From: Flavobacteriaceae bacterium | GTDB taxonomy: Bacteria > Bacteroidota > Bacteroidia > Flavobacteriales > Flavobacteriaceae | NCBI GenBank assembly: GCA_017852395.1 | Contig: JAFMLE010000008.1 | Location: 1 to 64,000, forward strand | DNA length: 64,000 nucleotides | Direction: 5' to 3' | Part shown: in pieces, positions 18,765-27,654 of the stretch | Position numbering within the stretch: the stretch's first letter is position 1 | Layout of the letters: every line of letters starts with the position of its first letter | The notes under the pieces: model-generated | Databases searched by the model: none | The model's input: only the letters and a program-made list of their open reading frames with translations | What the model was told of the DNA's origin: nothing | Program-made: the position numbers and the translations under genes

Positions 18765-19307
18765 ATGAAAACACACGTATATATATCCCTGAGTAGCTTA
18801 TTGTTTTTTACGTTACTGATAAGTTGTACCAAAAAAGAACCCGTATCTATTAATGAAGAAGAAGTTATCGACAGAGTAGTTGTCGAGTTGACCAATTCCA
18901 ACACCAACGCCAAGACAACTCATACTTGGAATGAAGGTGATACCAGCCTAGCCATCTCGTTGGTTAAGGGCGAGCGCTATAGGGCCTCGGTATATTTTTA
19001 TAACGCGACAGACCCCTCAGATATCGAAGATATCACCGAAGAGGTTCGTGAAGAAGCGGATGAGCATTTTGTATTTTATGAAATTGCTTCGGATAACCAA
19101 TTGGCAATAACTACAGCTTCGAATGACACCAAAGACAGCAGTGGCAATGCAATTGGATTGCAAACCCAATGGGAGGCAAAAGAACGAGGGACGACCCTGG
19201 TACGTCTCTATCTTATCCATGAGCCGTCTAGCAAAAGTGGTAGTAGCCGCAATGACTTTGGAGGAGAAACGGATGCTCAAATTGATTTGAACATTACGGT
19301 AGAATAA
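18765..19307 (+). CDS. Lipoprotein of the receptor-associated 'type 1 periplasmic binding fold' group
   Basis: Lipoprotein of 180 residues with lipobox LLISC (Cys21). The mature part contains EEEVIDRVVVELT, a stretch on polymer-like beta strands, VREEADEHFVFYE, and ends GGETDAQIDLNITVE. This arrangement recurs in small Bacteroidota lipoproteins encoded next to ZnuD-like TonB receptors and often annotated as type 1 periplasmic binding fold proteins (from memory of the family, not a search). It sits 51 bases downstream of the His-rich gene and is followed by a terminator hairpin and the receptor gene. A surface or periplasmic metal-capture role is inference. Confidence 0.8.
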   Translation: MKTHVYISLSSLLFFTLLISCTKKEPVSINEEEVIDRVVVELTNSNTNAKTTHTWNEGDTSLAISLVKGERYRASVYFYNATDPSDIEDITEEVREEADEHFVFYEIASDNQLAITTASNDTKDSSGNAIGLQTQWEAKERGTTLVRLYLIHEPSSKSGSSRNDFGGETDAQIDLNITVE

Positions 19308-19311
19308 TCAT

Positions 19312-19339
19312 AAGGGGTTGGTTTTTACCAACCCTTTTT
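19312..19339 (+). terminator. Hairpin terminator (or attenuator) between lipoprotein and receptor genes
   Basis: AAGGGxTTGG-type stem (GGGTTGG with CCAACCC) with a six-base T-rich loop, followed by TTTTT. It lies 4 bases after the lipoprotein stop and 20 bases before the receptor ATG. It may end the two-gene message, or allow only partial read-through into the receptor. Confidence 0.7.
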
Positions 19340-19359
19340 ACTATAAATAAAATAACAAT

Positions 19360-21777
19360 ATGCAACGCTGGTTTGTAAGGTTGTTTGTGCTAGTATTTTT
19401 GCTGGTCTCCAATACGGTATTTGCTCAAGATTGTCACATTGAGTTACGGGGTCGTGTTATTGATCTTCATGAAAATATTTCTTTAGAAAGTGCATTAATT
19501 CTTTTGAATGATGATCAATTCTATACCTACAGCGATTCCAATGGCCTATTTGTAATCGAAGGACTTTGCCCCGGAAGTTATAAACTCACAATCAGTCATC
19601 CGAGTTGTGATGCACTTAATAAAACAATTGACCTCAAAGCAGATTATGAGGATACTTTTTATCTCGAGCACCACATAACTGCGCTCAGTGAGGTTATTAT
19701 CAACGACCAAAATGCTCAAAAAAAGGTAGAAACAACCCCAGAAGCGTTGATCCAAAAAAATCAACTCGATCGTTTTGCCGGGCAGAGTTTGGGAGATGCA
19801 CTTTCACAGGTAGCTGGGGTAACTACCCTCAAGACAGGCAATGTAATTGTCAAGCCCGTTTTGCACGGTATGTATGGTGCCCGTGTTGCGATGGTTGCCG
19901 ATGGGGTTCGGGTCAATGATCAAGAGTGGGGAGCTGATCATGCGCCGTCTATAGACCTCAATGCTGTTGAGCAAATCAGTGTTGTAAAGGGGGCAGCAAC
20001 CCTTAGATATGGGGGGGATACGCCCGGAGGAGTTATTATTATGGAAAAAAGTAAATCGTTTCTAAAAGACACCCTCTTTGGTCATGTGATTTCATCACTT
20101 GCTTCTAATGGAAAAGGAGCCGCTTTGACAAGCAATCTCGTACGGGGGTTTTCTAATGGTAAATACCTAAAAGGGCAGGCAACTCTTAAAAAAAGAGGCG
20201 ATGTCTCCGCACCAGATTATAATCTTTCCAATACCGGTTGGACTGAAGCGGCAATCAGCTTCCAATTGGGGAGCAATAAAATCCTTAACGGTTGGGAAAT
20301 TGATTATAGTTTTTTTAAAAATACCATAGGGATATTGCGTAGTGCACACATTGGTAATGTCGAAGATTTAGAACGTGCATTGTCAAGTACAACACCTTTA
20401 CGAATCCATCCATTTACATATAGTATCACAGCCCCCAAGCAGCAATCACAACACCACAATGCCAAGCTGAATTATTTTAAACGTTGGGACGATAATTCCA
20501 AACTAGAAGTTTATTATAATTTTCAATGGAATCAACGCAAGGAGTTTGATGTAAGACGTGGTGAAGATCGTAATATGGCGGCTATTGATTTGCAATTGAT
20601 GACGCAGAACATTGCCTTGCATTATGCATGGAAAGGCATCGAGGGGCTTCGCTATACTACGGGGATACAAGCCCTTTTGCAAGACAACTTTTCCAACCCC
20701 GAAACGGGAGTAAAACGGTTGATTCCTGATTATTTAAAATACAATTTAGGCGCCTATGCAACGGCCCATTTCAGTCCAAATAATCAGTGGGCTTTGGATG
20801 TTGGGGGACGTTTGGATTGGAGTTTTCTTGATGCCCAAAAATATTATAGCAATGCCACATGGGCTGCTCGTGGTTATGATTTGCGATACGCCTCATTTGA
20901 AGTGCGGCAATTGGCTACTCAAATATTGACCCGCCCACAATTTGAATTTTACAATTGGGCATTTACCACAGGAGCGCGCTATCAATTGTCGTCCAATTTT
21001 GAGGGGACCATTAGCTATAATTTGTCCCAGCGCGCGCCGAATGCTGCAGAACTGTTTAGTGACGGTTTGCACCATGCCCTAGCCACAATAGAATATGGCA
21101 ATCTTGACCTCAAAAAAGAAATAGCACATAAAATTTTGTTTAATGGCAACCTTAGTTTCGGAGCAAATACATGGAATATAACCCCTTATATTTCTTGGAT
21201 CAAAGATTATATTTTACTCGAACCAGGAGGTTTTGAACAGACCATCAGGGGGGCATTTCCCTATTATAACTACAAAGGGGTTGATGCCCAATTTTTGGGT
21301 ATGGATATGGAAGCGCAATGGGTTTTTACCCCTACAGTCGCATTGAGACAACAACTCAGCTGGGTGCGTGCCAAAGAGACCCGTAAAAAAAGGGATTTAA
21401 TACACATTCCCCCATTGTCTCTATCACAGAGCATCTTATTGACGCATCCCAAAAGAAAGTATTGGAAATGGGAAATTTTTAATACCACTGTATTGAAGCA
21501 ACAGCATTATCCAAACAACAATTTTGATTATCAATTTATTGAAAACGGTCAATTAACCTCCAAGCAAATCGATATTAGTACCCCTCCAGACGGCTATTCG
21601 ATCTGGGGAACTTCTCTAACGATGAATTGGAAGTTTGCCGGCCAGCGTGCGCTAAAATTTCAAATTACTATAGATAATCTATTTGATGTGTCTTATAGAG
21701 ACTACCTAAATCGTTTGCGTTTTTATGCTGATGAAATAGGGCGCAATATTCAACTTATGATAAAATATAACTTGTGA
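19360..21777 (+). CDS. TonB-dependent receptor, ZnuD-like, with CarboxypepD-like domain
   Basis: Outer-membrane receptor of 805 residues. Order: signal peptide (about 1-23), CarboxypepD-regulatory-like domain (about 28-105), plug (about 125-230), barrel to the C-terminus. The plug stretch KPVLHGMYGARVAMVADGVR followed by NDQEWGADHAPSIDLN is characteristic of the ZnuD-like group that imports zinc and related metals. LRYGGDTPGGVII closes the plug. It follows the His-rich protein and the lipoprotein on the same strand. Metal import is inferred from these features, and the metal itself cannot be told. Its stop overlaps the GTG start of the lysoplasmalogenase gene. Confidence 0.93.
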   Translation: MQRWFVRLFVLVFLLVSNTVFAQDCHIELRGRVIDLHENISLESALILLNDDQFYTYSDSNGLFVIEGLCPGSYKLTISHPSCDALNKTIDLKADYEDTFYLEHHITALSEVIINDQNAQKKVETTPEALIQKNQLDRFAGQSLGDALSQVAGVTTLKTGNVIVKPVLHGMYGARVAMVADGVRVNDQEWGADHAPSIDLNAVEQISVVKGAATLRYGGDTPGGVIIMEKSKSFLKDTLFGHVISSLASNGKGAALTSNLVRGFSNGKYLKGQATLKKRGDVSAPDYNLSNTGWTEAAISFQLGSNKILNGWEIDYSFFKNTIGILRSAHIGNVEDLERALSSTTPLRIHPFTYSITAPKQQSQHHNAKLNYFKRWDDNSKLEVYYNFQWNQRKEFDVRRGEDRNMAAIDLQLMTQNIALHYAWKGIEGLRYTTGIQALLQDNFSNPETGVKRLIPDYLKYNLGAYATAHFSPNNQWALDVGGRLDWSFLDAQKYYSNATWAARGYDLRYASFEVRQLATQILTRPQFEFYNWAFTTGARYQLSSNFEGTISYNLSQRAPNAAELFSDGLHHALATIEYGNLDLKKEIAHKILFNGNLSFGANTWNITPYISWIKDYILLEPGGFEQTIRGAFPYYNYKGVDAQFLGMDMEAQWVFTPTVALRQQLSWVRAKETRKKRDLIHIPPLSLSQSILLTHPKRKYWKWEIFNTTVLKQQHYPNNNFDYQFIENGQLTSKQIDISTPPDGYSIWGTSLTMNWKFAGQRALKFQITIDNLFDVSYRDYLNRLRFYADEIGRNIQLMIKYNL

Positions 21778-22424
21778 AGCAACGACAATTAGTTTATGCA
21801 ATAATTTTTGTGCTGCTCAGCATCGTTCATGTTTGTGCCGTTGCTGTCGATGCAGAAACCATTCGTTTTTGGACCAAGCCCATGTTGATGCCGTTATTGG
21901 GACTCGTATATTATGAGTATGCAATTCAACGTACCAATAAGGTGATTTGGGCGTTATTTTTCTCTTTTTTGGGTGATGTATTTTTGATGGGATCTGGTGT
22001 TTCCTTTTTTTTGGGAGGGTTGGGGTTCTTTTTGTTGGCGCACCTCTTTTATAGTTATCAATTGATGGTTATGCAACAATGGAATCTAAAAGGGATGCTA
22101 CTCGCACTAGTGCTTTTTGGGTCCTATGCTAGCGTTTTGATGACCGTACTCTATCCAACACTCGATGCGTTGTTGTATCCTGTTTTTGCCTACGCGTTGA
22201 TAATTTGTTTCTTTGGGTGTTTGGCTTTCCATGCCTTTTATACCGCACCCAAAAGAGGCTTATCGATTTTTTTGGGCGCAAGTATTTTTATCCTATCAGA
22301 TAGTATGATCGCAATAAATACTTTTTATCTTGATTATGAATACTTTACAACTGCTGTTATGACAACCTATTTGGTAGCACAAGCATTGATTGTCTATTAT
22401 TTTGCCCGAGAAGTTGTAAATTGA
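21774..22424 (+). CDS. Lysoplasmalogenase, YhhN family membrane protein
   Basis: Integral membrane protein of 216 residues with about eight predicted helices, of the TMEM86/YhhN family. Characterised members hydrolyse the vinyl-ether bond of lysoplasmalogens. Visible family features include FWTKPMLMPLLGLVYY near residues 35-50, LFFSFLGDVFLM near 62-73 and the polar helix FILSDSMIAINTFY near 175-188. The start is a GTG whose last two bases form part of the TGA stop of the upstream receptor, a 4-base overlap that suggests coupled translation. Why this enzyme would be co-expressed with a metal receptor is not clear. Confidence 0.87.
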   Translation: MKQRQLVYAIIFVLLSIVHVCAVAVDAETIRFWTKPMLMPLLGLVYYEYAIQRTNKVIWALFFSFLGDVFLMGSGVSFFLGGLGFFLLAHLFYSYQLMVMQQWNLKGMLLALVLFGSYASVLMTVLYPTLDALLYPVFAYALIICFFGCLAFHAFYTAPKRGLSIFLGASIFILSDSMIAINTFYLDYEYFTTAVMTTYLVAQALIVYYFAREVVN

Positions 22425-22427
22425 GGT

Positions 22428-23024
22428 ATGAAAGATCTCCATTTTTTTGCCGTTGCTTTATTGATTTTGTTTTTTTCGATGCCCTTTCTTCATGCACAAG
22501 AAGAAAATGACTATGATGATACTGAAGAAGAAAATTATGACATACTTTTGCCTTTGAATGATCCTACTTCCGAAGGACAAACCCTATTTGTAGAAGAACT
22601 TTTAGATCTTGCCGGATATGTTCCAGAAAAGATTGTCATCTATCAAACGCTTCCCAACAACGCCCGTGTGTTTCGAGTTCGGTTAGATTCTGTAACAGGC
22701 GGTTTTGTCTTTGTCCGTTTTGATAAAAAAAGCAAAGAAAATTTTGTTGCCAACAAAATGATTGATCCCGGGGTATATTTTAACCTTCAGGCGGCCAAAG
22801 AAATTATGCGAAGACAAACCGACAAGGCGACACTCAATAAAAGTGATGTTGCCATACAAGCTTCGGATCAAGAACGAATCACCAATGGCGAACTCAATAG
22901 TTTGCGAGAAGGGTTTCAGGTCAAAGAAGAAGAGCGCTTGCAGCAAGAAAAAAGTGCGTTTGAACAACGCCGCGATAAAGCACGTGCCAAACAGTTACGC
23001 AAACGCAAACGCAAAAATAATTAG
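22428..23024 (+). CDS. Secreted protein of unknown function with acidic start and basic tail
   Basis: I do not recognise a family. The protein has 198 residues. A signal peptide (MKDLHFFAVALLILFFSMPFLHAQ) is followed by an acidic stretch (EENDYDDTEEENYD) and a compact region of about 80 residues (YVPEKIVIYQTLPNNARVFR onward). The helical C-terminus is strongly charged and ends in a run of Lys/Arg (KQLRKRKRKNN), suggesting nucleic acid, LPS or membrane contact. It starts three bases after the lysoplasmalogenase stop, so it belongs to the same message. Its end overlaps the convergent Rieske gene by four bases. Confidence 0.75.
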   Translation: MKDLHFFAVALLILFFSMPFLHAQEENDYDDTEEENYDILLPLNDPTSEGQTLFVEELLDLAGYVPEKIVIYQTLPNNARVFRVRLDSVTGGFVFVRFDKKSKENFVANKMIDPGVYFNLQAAKEIMRRQTDKATLNKSDVAIQASDQERITNGELNSLREGFQVKEEERLQQEKSAFEQRRDKARAKQLRKRKRKNN

Positions 23025-23443
23025 CGTTTGACAGTCAATATTCCATCAGCAATGCTGGTTTGATAACATCTCAAACTGCCGTTACAATTGTTTTCAAAAC
23101 TATTGTTGTGATAGCTACAAGTAAACGTGTTGTTCGCAAAAGACCATTTGTCGCGGTTGCCTTCATGAGGGCAAGCATTGTCAAAAGCACGGATCTGGGT
23201 GTTGCTGATGCGTATCAATAAGAGGTTTTCTGCTGTATAATTCATCCAGCCACCTACGGCGCTCAAGCTGCTAAACTGCGACTCACTTAGGTTGATACTG
23301 ACCGTTCCACCAATATTATTGGTAGCGTTTGTTTCTTCATTGTCATCCTGTTTTCCACAAGCTTGCATTACCGGAATTCCAAAAGCTACCATTAGTACAG
23401 GTGCGCAAGCTTGTTTTAGAAAATCTCTTCTTTTGTTTTTCAT
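23021..23443 (-). CDS. Secreted Rieske-type [2Fe-2S] protein
   Basis: Small electron-transfer protein of 140 residues. The cluster ligands are visible as Cys91-x-His93 (ACPHEG) and Cys109-x2-His112 (CSYHNNSF). The N-terminus MKNKRRDFLKQACAPVLM carries a twin-arginine motif (RRDFLK), so the protein is probably exported already folded with its cluster. A possible weak lipobox at Cys29 (MQAC) would anchor it to a membrane. It lies divergent to a TonB-dependent receptor gene. No cytochrome or oxygenase partner is nearby. The assignment as Rieske is firm, the partner is unknown. Confidence 0.9.
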   Translation of the reverse strand: MKNKRRDFLKQACAPVLMVAFGIPVMQACGKQDDNEETNATNNIGGTVSINLSESQFSSLSAVGGWMNYTAENLLLIRISNTQIRAFDNACPHEGNRDKWSFANNTFTCSYHNNSFENNCNGSLRCYQTSIADGILTVKR

Positions 23444-23502
23444 TGCAGTTTTAAATATGTTTAATTTTTATTAAAAATACTAAAACAAAATTAACCCATC
23501 CG

Positions 23503-23522
23503 AATACTTATGAGTATTTTTG
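23503..23522 (+). promoter_or_regulatory. Promoter -7 element overlapped by a palindrome, upstream of a TonB receptor
   Basis: AATACT-TATG-AGTATT is a perfect six-base inverted repeat (23503-23518) that overlaps TATTTTTG (23515-23522), a match to TAnnTTTG. The receptor ATG is only 10 bases further on, so the leader would be very short. The palindrome may be an operator. Confidence 0.45.
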
Positions 23523-23532
23523 AAAAAAAAAG

Positions 23533-25884
23533 ATGCGACTATATCTATTATTACTCTTCATTGGAGGTGGATTGTATGCTCAAAATTTGGGAACTCTTGC
23601 CGGACGTATTACAGATTCTAAAACGGGTTTACCTTTGGAGGGCGCCAACATAATTTTGGAAGGCACTACTTTGGGGGCCGTGACCGATTCGGATGGTTTT
23701 TTTAGGCTCGAAAATATCCCTCCCCAAACCTATAATATCCAGGTGCGTTATTTGGGATATGAATCCCGAACCCTTTTCAATCAGATAATAAAATCTGTCG
23801 GGACTCCAGAGCAACTAATTGCTTTGGTAGAGCAAAGTGATGACTTGGCAGAGGTCGTTGTATCGAGCCCGTTTCGTACTACAAGAGAGACACCGCTATC
23901 TACTCAAACTTTTTCTGCAGTTGAAATCGAAACCTATCCAGGTGGAAACAACGACATTACCAAAGTGGTGCAAAGTATGCCCGGAATTTCACCCTCTATT
24001 GGTGGTTTTAGAAACGATATTATTATTCGTGGAGGTGCCCCAAACGAAACAGTATATTATCTGGACGGTATTGAGATTCCTAACATCAATCACTTTAGCA
24101 CGCAAGGGAGTGCTGGTGGTCCGGTAGGGATGATCAACGTTTCTTTTGTGCGCGATGTTACTTTGTCAAGTTCTGCTTTTGGTGCGGAGTATGACAACCC
24201 GCTTTCGGGTGTATTATCTTTTCAGCAGCGTGAAGGCAATGCCAACTCCTTTGGCACCAATTTTAGATTGGGAGCGAGTGAAGCGGCATTTACTTTTGAA
24301 GGACCATTATTTCGAAAAAATAAAACCGAGCCTGCTGCAACTACTTTTTTATTTTCGATTAGACGTAGCTATCTACAGTTTCTTTTTGAGCTTATCGGGC
24401 TGCCCATACGACCCGATTATTGGGATTATCAGTGGAAAGTAAAACACCAGATCAACGCAAACAACTCCCTCACCTTTATTGGTATTGGGGCGATTGATGA
24501 TTTTTCAGTGAAAGCACCTGATACCTTTGACGAAAGGCAACAAGCAGCCATTGAGCAAGTACCGATTATTCAGCAAAAATCCTTTACCATGGGGGTGTCT
24601 TGGAAGCATATTTTGTCAGACAACAATGGATTGCTTACCACAAGTCTTAGCACCAATCGTTTGGACAATAATTTTTCGAGGTATTTGGACAACGAGGCAC
24701 AAACAGGCTTGGTTTTTCAAAACGACTCTTATGAGTGGGAAACCAAATTGCGCTCCCACTTGCAGTGGTATAAAGGTCCATGGAAATACGGTTTGGGATT
24801 CAATCTTCAATATTCAGATTATATAAACGACACCTCAAGTTTGCAGTACAGCCTCATATATGGTACGGCTATAGATTTTGTCAAATACGGTCTTTTTGCT
24901 AAAGCAACTCGCAGTTATTTTGACGATCGATTAGACCTTTCATTGGGGGTGCGATGGGATGCCGACACCTATACTTCGGCTTCAAGTTTTATGGATAATT
25001 TTTCGCCACGCGCTTCTTTTTCTTACCGACTGACCGAAGATCAACGCTGGAAGTTCAACGGATCTTTGGGTCGCTATTATAAAATTCCAACCTATACAAT
25101 GTTAGGCTATCAGAACACGGAAGGCGTGTTTGTCAATAAAAATGCACAATACACCCAAAGTGACCATATCGTTGCTGGCATCGAACACAATTTGGGGCCT
25201 GCCGCACGTTTGACTTTTGAAGGATTTTATAAAAAATACAATCAATACCCGGTTTCTATTCGAGACGGGGTAGCATTGGCCAATAAAGGAGGTGGATTTG
25301 AAGTCTTAGGTAACGAACCAATCACGACCGATGGAGCAGGTAAAGCCTATGGGATCGAACTACTTTATCAGCAAAAACTGACGGGAAATTTTTATGGGAC
25401 GTTTGCTTATACCTTTTTCTACAGCCAATTCACAGGTCGTTCAATTACGTATTTGCCCTCGGTATGGGACAGTCGTCATTTGATTTCTTTTACGGGTGGG
25501 TATAAGCTCAAACGCAACTGGGAACTCAGTGCACGTTGGCGTTATGCGGGCAATACCCCATATGTCCCTACAGATCCTGTTGCCACTCTGGCAAATTATC
25601 CTGAAGTGGTCTTGGATTATAACCGATTGGGAGACGAATTGTTAGATCCTTTTAGTCAAGTCGATGTACGGGTCGATAAAAAATGGAATTTCTCCAAATA
25701 TTCATTAAACCTTTATTTTGACTTTCAGAACTTTTTTGCTCAAGGGACCCCTTCTCCTGATGACTATGGTTTGGCTCGGGCAGAAGACGGAACCTTACTA
25801 TTACCGAGACAACTAGTACGTATCGCAAGAGAAGATCAAAACAATGTGCCCATCCCTTCTTTTGGAATTGTAGTGGATTTCTAA
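23533..25884 (+). CDS. TonB-dependent receptor with CarboxypepD-like domain
   Basis: Outer-membrane receptor of 783 residues: short signal peptide (MRLYLLLLFIGGGLYAQ), a CarboxypepD-regulatory-like domain at about 20-95 (GRITDSKTGLPLEGANIILE), a plug at about 110-240, and a barrel. The plug has NDIIIRGGAPNETVYYLDGI and SAFGAEYDNPLSGVLSF. There is no SusD-like partner next to it and the length is below that of SusC proteins, so uptake of a metal complex or other small ligand is more likely than a glycan. It is divergent from the Rieske gene. The ligand is unknown. Confidence 0.93.
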   Translation: MRLYLLLLFIGGGLYAQNLGTLAGRITDSKTGLPLEGANIILEGTTLGAVTDSDGFFRLENIPPQTYNIQVRYLGYESRTLFNQIIKSVGTPEQLIALVEQSDDLAEVVVSSPFRTTRETPLSTQTFSAVEIETYPGGNNDITKVVQSMPGISPSIGGFRNDIIIRGGAPNETVYYLDGIEIPNINHFSTQGSAGGPVGMINVSFVRDVTLSSSAFGAEYDNPLSGVLSFQQREGNANSFGTNFRLGASEAAFTFEGPLFRKNKTEPAATTFLFSIRRSYLQFLFELIGLPIRPDYWDYQWKVKHQINANNSLTFIGIGAIDDFSVKAPDTFDERQQAAIEQVPIIQQKSFTMGVSWKHILSDNNGLLTTSLSTNRLDNNFSRYLDNEAQTGLVFQNDSYEWETKLRSHLQWYKGPWKYGLGFNLQYSDYINDTSSLQYSLIYGTAIDFVKYGLFAKATRSYFDDRLDLSLGVRWDADTYTSASSFMDNFSPRASFSYRLTEDQRWKFNGSLGRYYKIPTYTMLGYQNTEGVFVNKNAQYTQSDHIVAGIEHNLGPAARLTFEGFYKKYNQYPVSIRDGVALANKGGGFEVLGNEPITTDGAGKAYGIELLYQQKLTGNFYGTFAYTFFYSQFTGRSITYLPSVWDSRHLISFTGGYKLKRNWELSARWRYAGNTPYVPTDPVATLANYPEVVLDYNRLGDELLDPFSQVDVRVDKKWNFSKYSLNLYFDFQNFFAQGTPSPDDYGLARAEDGTLLLPRQLVRIAREDQNNVPIPSFGIVVDF

Positions 25885-25886
25885 AA

Positions 25887-27065
25887 CTATTTAAAGGCGT
25901 TTAGTCCTGTAATATCCAAGCCGGTGATTAGCAAATGGATGTCGTGTGTGCCCTCATAAGTGATCACGGATTCTAGATTCATCATATGGCGCATAATGCT
26001 GTATTCGCCGGTGATCCCCATACCTCCAAGCATTTGTCTTGCTTCACGAGCTATAGCAGCCGCCATGGCTACGTTGTTGCGTTTGGCCATAGAAATTTGT
26101 GCAGAGGTTGCCTTTCCTTCATTTTTGAGTGTCCCAAGGCGCCATGCGAGCAATTGCGCTTTGGTGATTTCCGTAATCATCTCGGCCAATTTTTTCTGTT
26201 GCAATTGGGTTTGCCCAATGGGTTTATCAAATTGAACACGTTCTTTGGCATAGCGTAGCGCTGTGTCATAACAATCCATGGCAACACCTATTGCACCCCA
26301 AGCGATACCGTATCGTGCCGAATCTAAACAGGATAAAGGGGCGCCGAGTCCTGACCTTCCGGGCAATAGATTTTCTTTAGGAACTTTGACATTGTCAAAG
26401 ATGAGCTCTCCTGTTGCTGAGGCTCGTAGCGACCACTTGTTATGGGTTTCTGGAGTAGAAAATCCTTCCATCCCACGTTCTACAATCAGGCCATGTATTC
26501 GCTTGTTTTCATCTTTGGCCCAGACTACTGCAATGTCTGCAAAAGGGGCGTTAGAAATCCAAAGTTTTGCACCATTTAACAAAAAATGATCACCTTGATC
26601 CGAAAAATTGGTGGTCATTCCAGAGGGATTAGACCCATGATCGGGTTCGGTAAGACCAAAACATCCCATCATTTTTCCAGTGGCCAATTGAGGCAAGTAT
26701 TTTTGTTTTTGTGCTTCACTACCGTATTTCCATATTGGGAACATGACCAACGAAGATTGTACCGAAGCTGTAGATCGGATACCACTATCTCCGCGTTCGA
26801 TTTCTTGCATCAGAAGACCATAACTGATATAATCCAGTCCTGCTCCGCCATATTCTTCTGGAATGTACGGGCCAAATGCACCAACTTCTGCCAATCCAGG
26901 AAGTAGATGTTCGGGAAAACGTGCTTCCTGTGCATAGTTTTCTATTATGGGAGAAATTTCTCTTTTTACCCAATCTCGCGTTGCTCCTCGAACCAAAAGG
27001 TGTTCTTCGGTCAGTAAATCATCAATTTGATAATAATCGGGTGCTGAAAATAAATCTGGCTTCAT
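25887..27065 (-). CDS. gcdH: Acyl-CoA dehydrogenase, glutaryl-CoA dehydrogenase type
   Basis: FAD enzyme of 392 residues that converts glutaryl-CoA to crotonyl-CoA and CO2 in lysine and tryptophan breakdown. The family stretches are present: FGLTEPDHGSNPSGM near 145, LNGAKLWISNAPFAD, the AWRLGTLKNEG region, MLGGMGITGEY, and the catalytic base Glu371 in ITYEGTHDIH. The RSTASVQSSLVMFPI segment near 97-111 is characteristic of glutaryl-CoA rather than short-chain acyl-CoA dehydrogenases. It is downstream of rimM on the same strand but has its own promoter-like element. Function beyond the subfamily match is inferred. Confidence 0.88.
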   Translation of the reverse strand: MKPDLFSAPDYYQIDDLLTEEHLLVRGATRDWVKREISPIIENYAQEARFPEHLLPGLAEVGAFGPYIPEEYGGAGLDYISYGLLMQEIERGDSGIRSTASVQSSLVMFPIWKYGSEAQKQKYLPQLATGKMMGCFGLTEPDHGSNPSGMTTNFSDQGDHFLLNGAKLWISNAPFADIAVVWAKDENKRIHGLIVERGMEGFSTPETHNKWSLRASATGELIFDNVKVPKENLLPGRSGLGAPLSCLDSARYGIAWGAIGVAMDCYDTALRYAKERVQFDKPIGQTQLQQKKLAEMITEITKAQLLAWRLGTLKNEGKATSAQISMAKRNNVAMAAAIAREARQMLGGMGITGEYSIMRHMMNLESVITYEGTHDIHLLITGLDITGLNAFK

Positions 27066-27082
27066 ATTAGGTCTTTCTTTTT

Positions 27083-27090
27083 CAAATGTA
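27083..27090 (-). promoter_or_regulatory. Probable -7 promoter element of gcdH
   Basis: TACATTTG on the minus strand, 17 bases before the gcdH ATG and inside the short rimM-gcdH gap. No -33 TTTG is seen. Confidence 0.45.
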
Positions 27091-27106
27091 GAAAATAATA
27101 GACGAT

Positions 27107-27634
27107 CTAAGAAAGAAAAAGATCCAACAAACCTTCGGGGAGTTGCATGTGAATCGTTGTTTTCTTTCGGTCGATTTTTTTAATCAGATCATCGTGTAGT
27201 GGCACCAGTATTTCTGTTCCATGCTGATCGATGACAAATAAGGGTTGGGGGCCCATGTCATTGATTTGTTTGACGGTGCCTATAGTACCCTTTTGATCAT
27301 CAATAACTTCAAAACCAGTAACCTCGTGATAATAAAATTGCTTACCAGTCAATTTTGGTAAAATGTCCAAGGGCAAGTAGAGTTCGCACTTCAAAAGTTG
27401 CTCAGCATCAGATTCGGTATCTACTCCTTCAAATTTTATGCGAAGTAAACGCGATTTGTGGAGTTGGCAATTTTCTATAAAAAAAGGAATCAGTCCTGTA
27501 GGTGTTTCAACAAAGACTGATTCCATCTGTGTGTATTCTTCAAGGTCGTCACTTTCTATTTTGGCTAGTAGCGCTCCCTTAAAACTGAATTTCCCAACAA
27601 TCGTTCCGAGATAAAAGCAGTCCTCTTTTTTCAT
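27107..27634 (-). CDS. rimM: 16S rRNA processing protein RimM
   Basis: Ribosome maturation factor that binds S19 in the 30S head. It has the N-terminal beta-barrel domain (about 1-85, starting MKKEDCFYLGTIVGKFSFKG) and the C-terminal PRC-barrel (about 95-170) with QFYYHEVTGFEV and the ILVPLHDDLIKKID stretch. The length of 175 residues is standard. It lies 20 bases downstream of rpsP, the conserved rpsP-rimM pair, and is driven by the rpsP promoter. The usual trmD and rplS genes do not follow; gcdH does. Confidence 0.95.
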   Translation of the reverse strand: MKKEDCFYLGTIVGKFSFKGALLAKIESDDLEEYTQMESVFVETPTGLIPFFIENCQLHKSRLLRIKFEGVDTESDAEQLLKCELYLPLDILPKLTGKQFYYHEVTGFEVIDDQKGTIGTVKQINDMGPQPLFVIDQHGTEILVPLHDDLIKKIDRKKTTIHMQLPEGLLDLFLS

Positions 27635-27654
27635 AAAAAGGTGCTTTGTACGCG

